Below, piece after piece: positions 1-5,339 of a DNA stretch of 9,153 nucleotides (the first letter of the stretch is position 1; every line of letters begins with the position of its first letter). Origin of the DNA: JALJPB01 sp963933115. GTDB lineage: Bacteria > Pseudomonadota > Gammaproteobacteria > Enterobacterales > Alteromonadaceae. The position numbers and the translations under genes are program-made. Below the pieces are notes generated by a model. The model was not told where the DNA came from, made no database searches, and saw nothing but the letters and a program-made list of their open reading frames with translations. The DNA lies in assembly GCA_963933115.1 (NCBI GenBank), contig CAWVSL010000066.1, positions 1-9,153 of the forward strand, written 5' to 3'.

Positions 1-261
1 AACTGGATGCGCATAATAGCGAGTTTTGATTTTTCGTCAACCCTTTTTTAATAATTACTTTAATTAATTTTTTAACTGTATGGTTTTTAAATTTAACCAT
101 CATTATTTTATGAATACATATTAAATAAATACCCATTAATTTGAGTAGATACTGATAAAAAACACCCTAGATTTTAGACATCTCATTGTTACTATCTCAT
201 TTTTGTGTATATTTGTATTACTTCTGTAAATGAATATTTTAATTATAAAATTAGTAGGCAC
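1..261. other. AT-rich leader upstream of the histidine kinase; no gene supported
   Basis: No convincing gene is seen here. Short open stretches at the left edge (one ends in TAA at 49-51, another in TGA about 20 bases earlier) could be the last codons of an upstream gene, but there is too little to say. The rest is strongly AT-rich. A 6-base inverted repeat, ATGGTT at 80-85 and AACCAT at 95-100 with a 9-base spacer, is the only operator-like structure noticed. I could not place a -35/-10 pair with normal spacing, although the kinase promoter should lie in this stretch. Confidence 0.5.
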
Positions 262-1383
262 ATGGCTGTAAATAAACAACTGGATACTTTAGAGTTAGGA
301 GAACAGGCATTTTCAACACAGAGTCATCAATTTTGGACATTACAAATTGCTGGTTGGTTAGGCTATGCTATTATTGTTTTTTTGGCTATTGTCCGACCAC
401 AGATTCATCAAGAAACATTTAACCTATCTGGACAACTTCTTAATTTGGTTATTGAAACATTAAGTGGTTTTGTCTTATCTTATTTACAATGGTTACTTAT
501 CCAAAAAATTGTACACTTACCCTTCAATAGAACCGTGTTTTACAGCTTCTTATCTGCAGCAACCTTAGGTATTATTTTTAATGTTATTAAACTAAGTGCA
601 TACAAAATCATCATCTATCAACAGCGCTGGAATGAAACTTGGGATATGTTGGAGTTTGGTGGCTGGTTACTATTTTCTCTATCAACGATGTTTGTTTGGA
701 CGTCAATATTTTTTGTGATGTTATACAATACTAAATTACAAAAAGAGCATGAAATGCTGCTTAGAGCACAAACAGCAACAAAAGAGGCTCAATTACAAAT
801 GCTTCGTTATCAACTCAATCCCCACTTTATGTTTAATACCATGAATGCTATTTCAACACTTATTTATAAAAATGAAAATGAAAAAGCTAATGAAATGTTA
901 GATAAACTCTGTGGTTTTTTTCGTTATTCATTGGACAAAAATGACAAGAGCAAGACAACCCTCAGAAAAGAACTTGAATTACTTGAACTTTACCTTTCTA
1001 TTGAAAAGGTCAGGTTTGGCAATCGCTTAACCATTAATATAAATATATGTGATGAAGTAATGAATGGTCAGGTACCTTGTATGTTTTTACAGCCTTTGGT
1101 AGAAAACTCTATTAAATATGCCATAGAACTTCGCAAAAAAGGTGGTATTATCAGTATAGAGGCAGCAAATGTTAATAATAAATTATTACTTAAAGTTATC
1201 GACAATGGACAAGATCTGAATGAAAACGTTAGGAGTGGTTTTGGTATTGGTATGAGTAATACTAAAGCACGGTTGGATGCTATGTTTAATAGTGATTATA
1301 GTGTAACTATCGATGAAAATTTTAATCATGGAACAACCGTATCTATTACCATTCCTTTTGAAACCAAAAACCACAGTAGATAG
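262..1383 (+). CDS. LytS/YehU-type sensor histidine kinase (four-TM, His_kinase + HATPase)
   Basis: Inner-membrane sensor kinase of the LytS/YehU class, expected to phosphorylate the LytTR regulator encoded 5 bases downstream. Numbered from the ATG at 262 (373 aa), four hydrophobic segments lie at about 24-44, 60-82, 92-112 and 133-155, joined by short loops with no extracytoplasmic sensor domain. A charged helix leads into the H-box LRYQLNPHFMFNTMNAIS (phospho-acceptor His about 188). The ATPase domain follows: N-box PLVENSIKYA (Asn about 282), VIDNG (about 312-316) and GFGIGMSNTKARL (about 326-338). The frame stays open upstream to a GTG at 205. I prefer the ATG at 262 because a TAGTAGG stretch lies just before it and the extra N-terminal residues match nothing, but the ribosome site is weak and close. 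The stimulus cannot be read from the sequence; control of the neighbouring glucan genes is inferred from position. Confidence 0.9.
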   Translation: MAVNKQLDTLELGEQAFSTQSHQFWTLQIAGWLGYAIIVFLAIVRPQIHQETFNLSGQLLNLVIETLSGFVLSYLQWLLIQKIVHLPFNRTVFYSFLSAATLGIIFNVIKLSAYKIIIYQQRWNETWDMLEFGGWLLFSLSTMFVWTSIFFVMLYNTKLQKEHEMLLRAQTATKEAQLQMLRYQLNPHFMFNTMNAISTLIYKNENEKANEMLDKLCGFFRYSLDKNDKSKTTLRKELELLELYLSIEKVRFGNRLTININICDEVMNGQVPCMFLQPLVENSIKYAIELRKKGGIISIEAANVNNKLLLKVIDNGQDLNENVRSGFGIGMSNTKARLDAMFNSDYSVTIDENFNHGTTVSITIPFETKNHSR

Positions 1384-1388
1384 TCAAT

Positions 1389-2228
1389 ATGAATCGCCCC
1401 CTGAATAAACCGTTAAGTGCAATAATTGTTGATGATGAACCTTTAGCATTAGAGGGCTTAAGGCTAAGGCTAGAAAAAATTCCTGAAATTAATGTTATCG
1501 CAGAAGCGATTGATGGTGATCAGGCAATTCATCTGTGTCATACCCTTTGCCCTGATGTATTATTTCTAGACTTACGCTTACCTGGACTAAGTGGTATTGA
1601 AGTTGTTCAAGCATTACAGTCAGATATTTTACCCATGATTGTTTTTGTGAGTGCTTATGGGGAATATGCTTTAGAGGCTTTTGAGCTAAACGCTATTGAT
1701 TATGTGCTTAAGCCGGCAAATTTAGGCCGTTTAAAAGTGACTGTCGAAAGAATTTTACAAAGACACTCCCCGCAAGACTCTAATACAGAAAAATTCAGGT
1801 TACTCAAAGCGCTTGGTGAAACCTCTGGTCTGGCTATTTCTGAACTTGAAGACTGGCTAGGATCAGACCTCCCTTTACCCACACCTTATCAAAAAGAGTT
1901 AGTGATCAAAAATAGCGATCACGAAAAGATATTCTTATCAGTTAAAAGTATTCGCTGGATAGATGCCGCAGGAGATTATATGTGCGTGCATACCCATAAA
2001 GAAACCCATGTGGTCCGGATAACAATGAAAAAACTGGTTAGCTTACTAGACCCAAAGTTATTTACCCGAATACATAAATCAACACTAGTAAATATAAACT
2101 GTATTCAAACAGTACGCCCTATGCGTAATAGTGAAAGTATCTTAGAGCTTGGCAGCGAAGTGAAACTTAAAGTTAGTCGAAATTACAGCTCTGCAATACA
2201 AAATATCGTTGACGCTAAAAAACTGTAG
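1389..2228 (+). CDS. LytTR-family response regulator (REC + LytTR DNA-binding)
   Basis: Cytoplasmic transcription factor of the LytR/AlgR/YehT type, 279 aa. The receiver domain covers about residues 9-125, with the acidic pair DD at 15-16, the phospho-acceptor Asp61 in LFLDLRLPGLSG, the switch Ser88 in FVSAYGEYALEAF, and Lys108 in YVLKPA. A linker (about 126-167) leads to a LytTR domain (about 168-275) with the family hallmarks IRWIDAAGDYMCVHT, FTRIHKSTLVNI and a C-terminal LKVSRNYSSAI. All receiver catalytic residues are present, so it should be phosphorylatable. The ATG sits 5 bases after the kinase stop without a clear Shine-Dalgarno sequence, which suggests translational coupling in a two-gene operon. 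LytTR proteins usually bind two direct repeats upstream of targets; the nearest candidate target is the GH16 gene, but I found no convincing paired site there. Confidence 0.93.
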   Translation: MNRPLNKPLSAIIVDDEPLALEGLRLRLEKIPEINVIAEAIDGDQAIHLCHTLCPDVLFLDLRLPGLSGIEVVQALQSDILPMIVFVSAYGEYALEAFELNAIDYVLKPANLGRLKVTVERILQRHSPQDSNTEKFRLLKALGETSGLAISELEDWLGSDLPLPTPYQKELVIKNSDHEKIFLSVKSIRWIDAAGDYMCVHTHKETHVVRITMKKLVSLLDPKLFTRIHKSTLVNINCIQTVRPMRNSESILELGSEVKLKVSRNYSSAIQNIVDAKKL

Positions 2229-2370
2229 CTTTTCAACCTGTTTTTGTATCGCTTCACCTCAATATTCCTATTAAACTCACCCAGAACCCGTTATAACGTA
2301 TTAAAATTGTAACTTAATTCATTATCCTGCAATATGATGGTGGGGGGAGTATAGCTTTTACTAAAGTGGC

Positions 2371-2379
2371 TGTTATACT
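2371..2379 (+). promoter_or_regulatory. Candidate extended -10 promoter element (TGTTATACT)
   Basis: TGTTATACT matches the extended -10 pattern TGnTATAAT at all but one base. Extended -10 promoters can work with a poor -35, and indeed no good -35 lies 16-18 bases upstream. Transcription would start near 2386 and give a 5' leader of about 136 bases for the GH16 gene. A match of this size occurs by chance in AT-rich DNA, so confidence is low. Confidence 0.3.
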
Positions 2380-2423
2380 GCCGTACTACGATGAAATTTA
2401 ATCCTTTTAATGGATATAAATAA

Positions 2424-2429
2424 TATAAT
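2424..2429 (+). promoter_or_regulatory. Candidate -10 box (TATAAT)
   Basis: A perfect TATAAT lies about 95 bases before the GH16 start, with a predicted transcription start near 2436, at the left edge of the dyad at 2437-2457. There is no recognisable -35 at 16-18 bases, so if it is real it would probably depend on an activator. The surroundings are very AT-rich, so a chance match is quite possible. Confidence 0.25.
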
Positions 2430-2436
2430 TAAAACA

Positions 2437-2457
2437 GCAGAGGTTAATTACCACTGC
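2437..2457. promoter_or_regulatory. Operator-like imperfect dyad upstream of GH16
   Basis: Arms GCAGAGGT and ACCACTGC flank TTAAT. Eight of the ten base pairs around the centre at 2447 match, with A-A and T-T mismatches. It lies 65 bases before the GH16 ATG, next to the TATAAT at 2424. The size and symmetry suit a dimeric repressor or activator better than a LytTR protein, which normally uses direct repeats. No second copy was noticed in the window. Confidence 0.3.
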
Positions 2458-2521
2458 AAAAATAAATTAAATATTATGGTTTAATTATCATTGATAAATA
2501 GTTAGGTATTTGGGAATAATT

Positions 2522-5242
2522 ATGAGAAAAACTGCGAATAAATTTACACAGCTGTTTATTTTAGTCTCTACAGTGTCCTTAGTTGGGTGTGGTGGTGGTG
2601 CTGAAACTAAAACGGACACAAATAAAGTAGATCCATTACAACCAGTTAGTGACTGGAGTATGGTTTGGAATGACGAGTTTGATGGCGATGCTATTAACAG
2701 CAAAAACTGGACTCATGAACTTGACTGCAACGGCGGTGGCAATCAAGAAAAACAATGTTATACCGACAACGCTGAAAATTCATATGTCGCTGATGGTAAG
2801 TTAAACATTGTTGCATTACCTGCCGAAGAAGGCGCTGCGTTACCTTTCACTTCAGCGCGAATGACTACACGTTACAAAGCAGACTTTAAATACGGTCGTA
2901 TAGAAATGCGAGCGAAAGCACCTACAGGACAAGGCAGTTGGCCTGCATTTTGGATGATGCCAACTGATGAAGAATATGGCATATGGCCACGTTCTGGTGA
3001 AATAGATATTTTTGAATCTGTTAACTTAGGTGCTGCTAGAAACGATGGCACGGCAGAAAATCATGTCTATGGTACTTTGCATTATGGCAAAAGTTGGCCT
3101 GATAACGCTCAATCTGGACAAGCTTATAGCTTAGATGGTGGCACTAGCCCTGGCGATGATTTTCATACTTACGCTATAGAGTGGCAAGAAGGTGAAATTC
3201 GTTGGTATATGGATGATTATTTATATGCAACACAGCGCAATTCAACCATTCGCTATAATTCTAAAGACCAAGCGGTTGGTTTATCTCACAGAGGTTGGTT
3301 TACTGAATACTTCGACCAGCTTGACGGTGAACTAGACACTTATTGGAGTACGGCTCCTTTTGATAAAGATTTTTACATCATTCTTAATTTTGCTGTAGGT
3401 GGTACTTGGCCTGAAGCGGTTAACGAGTTAGGTGTTGATGCTACTGCTTTTGATGCAGACAATAAATTTGAAGTTGATTATGTCAGAGTATACCAATGTA
3501 TGTCTGACCCTCTAACAGGACGAGGCTGTGAAACAATAAGAGCTGGCTACGACAACGCAGAAGATGGCCTTGTTGATGGTAAAGCACCAATTCCAGTTCC
3601 CCCTAGTGACGGAATAGCGAAGAACCTGACTATATTTGACGGTACATTAAATGCTAATTGGGCAGCATGGGATTGTTGTGGTGGTACTAATCCGGGCGAT
3701 ACAGAAACTTCTCCTTTGGTTGCAGATGCAGAGAAAGGTGATGCCTTTCAATTTAATGTTAATGGTACTCCAACAGTATTAGGCTTTACCACTAGAGGCG
3801 AGCTCCTCCCTGAAGACTTCGCAGGTGTATCAGCACCATTTGATGCGGCACCTTTGGTTGATCTCAACGGTACTTTCTCATTTGATATGAAAGTAGTAAA
3901 AGATAGTGCAGCTTCTACTTGGATATTAAAAATAGAATCTTATTTTGGTGGACCAAATACCGGTGACCTTAACCTTACGACTAGTTTAGAAGGTCTAAAC
4001 CCTGTTGAAGGTCAATGGCAGACTTATACATTTACATTATCTGCACTTCAAGATGCGGGCCTTGACTTAAGTACCATTGATACCTTTATGATATTCCCTG
4101 CATGGGGAACTGGCGAAGGTGCTGAGTATTTAATCACGAATGTTGCTGTTAAAGGTGATGTTGGTGGAGCACCTCAGCTTGTTGTCTTTACTGATAACGA
4201 AAACCCTAGCTGGCCACTATGGGACTGTTGTGGTGGTTCAACGCCAACGGTAGTTGATGATTCAGCTTCGCTTGGCGGAGATGATAATGCGCACGGTAAC
4301 GTAGCAGAATTTGTTGTTGGTGCTCAACCAACAGTAAACGGCTTTATCTCTAGATCAGAAAACACTGACACACCTGCGCCATTTGATGCGTCTGCCATTC
4401 TTACCAATGGTGTTCTACAATTTGATATGAAAGTGGTCACTGCTCCTAACGATTCAGCGGCTCCTTGGATTTTAAAAGTAGAAGCAGATGGTGCTGCATC
4501 GAATACGGGTGATTACGCAATGACCAGCAGCAATGAAGGTCAGGCACCAGTTACCGGTGAGTGGCAAACCTATACCTTTAACTTAGCCGACTTAGAAGCT
4601 GCAGGCTTAGATGTTAGTGCGATTGATGTCATCATGGTATTCCCTGCTTGGGGTGCTGGTGAAGGCGCAGTTTATCGTATTGATAATTTGAAAATTCATG
4701 ATCCAACAGCTGTTGCCGGTACTCCCGGTTCTAATACACTATTTAAAGATAGTACAGCTCCTGGATGGGTAGTATGGGATTGTTGTGGTGGTACAACACC
4801 AACGCTTGAAGACGACGATGCGGCTCATGGAATGACAGCTGAGTTTGTTATTGGCGCACAACCGACTGTAATGGGCCTTAATGCCCGTGTTGAATTCGTT
4901 GAAGACCCAGCACCAATTGATGCGACATCAATAGTAGCTAATGGGGTTCTACAATTTGATATGAAAGTGCTAACAGCTCCTAACAATACCGATTCTACTT
5001 GGATTTTAAAAGTGGAGTCAGATGGCGCTGCAACTAATACCGGTGATTATGCCATGACCAGCAGTAATGAAGGTCAAGCGCCTGTTACTGGCGAATGGCA
5101 AACCTATACCTTTAATTTATCTGATTTAGAAGCTGCCGGCTTAGACGTTAGTGCGATTGACGTCATCATGGTATTCCCTGCATGGGGTACGGGTGAAGGT
5201 GCCGTTTATCGTTTAGATAACATTATGATATTTGAGCCATAG
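2522..5242 (+). CDS. Outer-membrane GH16 lipoprotein, probable laminarinase (endo-beta-1,3-glucanase), with three C-terminal repeat modules
   Basis: Secreted lipoprotein of 906 aa counted from the ATG at 2522, preferred over an in-frame TTG at 2510 because TTTGGGA is well placed before it. The signal peptide ends in the lipobox LVGC (Cys23). Gly follows the Cys, with no Asp at +2, which suits outer-membrane sorting. A GH16 domain covers about 46-326: VWNDEFDGD, SARMTTRYKADFKYGRIEMRAK, GSWPAFWMMPTD, then the catalytic motif GEIDIFES with ExDxxE at Glu160 (nucleophile), Asp162 and Glu165 (acid/base), and a last strand FEVDYVRVYQC. This bulged ExDxxE form is that of the laminarinase-like GH16 group. 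Cysteine pairs at about 69/79 and 326/336 could form disulfides. After a Pro-rich linker come three homologous modules (about 369-544, 553-727, 739-906), which may bind carbohydrate. The substrate is inferred from the family and could be a mixed-linkage glucan. The receptor gene follows after 97 bases, probably in the same transcription unit. Confidence 0.9.
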   Translation: MRKTANKFTQLFILVSTVSLVGCGGGAETKTDTNKVDPLQPVSDWSMVWNDEFDGDAINSKNWTHELDCNGGGNQEKQCYTDNAENSYVADGKLNIVALPAEEGAALPFTSARMTTRYKADFKYGRIEMRAKAPTGQGSWPAFWMMPTDEEYGIWPRSGEIDIFESVNLGAARNDGTAENHVYGTLHYGKSWPDNAQSGQAYSLDGGTSPGDDFHTYAIEWQEGEIRWYMDDYLYATQRNSTIRYNSKDQAVGLSHRGWFTEYFDQLDGELDTYWSTAPFDKDFYIILNFAVGGTWPEAVNELGVDATAFDADNKFEVDYVRVYQCMSDPLTGRGCETIRAGYDNAEDGLVDGKAPIPVPPSDGIAKNLTIFDGTLNANWAAWDCCGGTNPGDTETSPLVADAEKGDAFQFNVNGTPTVLGFTTRGELLPEDFAGVSAPFDAAPLVDLNGTFSFDMKVVKDSAASTWILKIESYFGGPNTGDLNLTTSLEGLNPVEGQWQTYTFTLSALQDAGLDLSTIDTFMIFPAWGTGEGAEYLITNVAVKGDVGGAPQLVVFTDNENPSWPLWDCCGGSTPTVVDDSASLGGDDNAHGNVAEFVVGAQPTVNGFISRSENTDTPAPFDASAILTNGVLQFDMKVVTAPNDSAAPWILKVEADGAASNTGDYAMTSSNEGQAPVTGEWQTYTFNLADLEAAGLDVSAIDVIMVFPAWGAGEGAVYRIDNLKIHDPTAVAGTPGSNTLFKDSTAPGWVVWDCCGGTTPTLEDDDAAHGMTAEFVIGAQPTVMGLNARVEFVEDPAPIDATSIVANGVLQFDMKVLTAPNNTDSTWILKVESDGAATNTGDYAMTSSNEGQAPVTGEWQTYTFNLSDLEAAGLDVSAIDVIMVFPAWGTGEGAVYRLDNIMIFEP
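3626..4153 (+). repeat. WDCCGG module, copy 1 (within the GH16 protein)
   Basis: First and most divergent of three tandem domain copies, about 176 residues. It opens with LTIFDGTLNANWAAWDCCGG and contains FSFDMKVV, TWILKIES, GQWQTYTFTL and the closing FPAWGTGEGAEY. It has a longer segment between WDCCGG and the FDMK strand than the other copies. The alternating hydrophobic strands suggest a beta-sandwich of the carbohydrate-binding type (inference). Confidence 0.85.
4178..4702 (+). repeat. WDCCGG module, copy 2 (within the GH16 protein)
   Basis: Second copy, about 175 residues: PSWPLWDCCGGSTPT, then LQFDMKVV, PWILKVEADGAASNTGDYAM, GEWQTYTFNL and FPAWGAGEGAVYRIDN. Over the last ~96 aligned residues it matches copy 3 at 83 positions counted by eye, while many third codon positions differ. 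Confidence 0.88.
4736..5239 (+). repeat. WDCCGG module, copy 3 (C-terminal, within the GH16 protein)
   Basis: Third copy, about 168 residues, ending at the C-terminus of the protein: PGWVVWDCCGGTTPT, LQFDMKVL, TWILKVES, GEWQTYTFNL, FPAWGTGEGAVYRLDN. It is closest to copy 2, which points to a later duplication of one module. The segment after WDCCGG is the shortest of the three. Confidence 0.88.
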
Positions 5243-5278
5243 AACTAACATAAAAGTAAAAGATATAAATAAAAGTTA

Positions 5279-5306
5279 AGCGGTTTTAAAGATAAATAAA
5301 GCCGCT
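5279..5306 (+). promoter_or_regulatory. Hairpin between the GH16 and receptor genes
   Basis: AGCGGTTTTA (5279-5288) and TAAAGCCGCT (5297-5306) form a 10-pair stem with one G-U pair and the 8-base loop AAGATAAA. No T-tract follows, so it is not a standard terminator. It lies 34 bases before the receptor ATG and outside its ribosome site (AGGG at 5331-5334). It may stabilise or process the message, allowing different GH16 and receptor protein levels, or it may be a weak attenuator. Confidence 0.5.
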
Positions 5307-5339
5307 ATTAACAAATAAATTATAAAAAGTAGGGTGAAA

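Larger units (their letters stand above)
2229..2521 (+). promoter_or_regulatory. Regulatory gap upstream of the GH16 gene
   Basis: This 293-base AT-rich gap has no supported gene. It contains a perfect 10-base palindrome CGTTATAACG (2289-2298), a run of six G (2342-2347), two candidate -10 elements (near 2371 and 2424), a dyad at 2437-2457, and a ribosome site TTTGGGA ending 6 bases before the ATG at 2522. No strong terminator follows the response regulator: GCTA/TAGC around its stop gives only a four-pair stem before TTTT. Some read-through from the regulator operon into GH16 is therefore possible. Confidence 0.5.

Noticed and set aside
205..261. Upstream GTG start for the kinase
   Set aside because: The added 19 residues match no family feature and no ribosome site precedes the GTG; the ATG at 262 is more likely, though not certain.
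2289..2298. Perfect palindrome CGTTATAACG
   Set aside because: Only ten bases, mostly A/T, far from the candidate promoters; not enough to call an operator.
2334..2354. Six-codon leader ORF (ATG ATG GTG ... TAG) upstream of GH16
   Set aside because: Too short, no ribosome site, and it lies before both candidate -10 elements.
2498..2506. Possible LytTR half-site (ATAGTTAGG)
   Set aside because: It resembles the known LytTR direct-repeat unit at most positions, but no second copy at the normal spacing was found and it sits next to the ribosome site.
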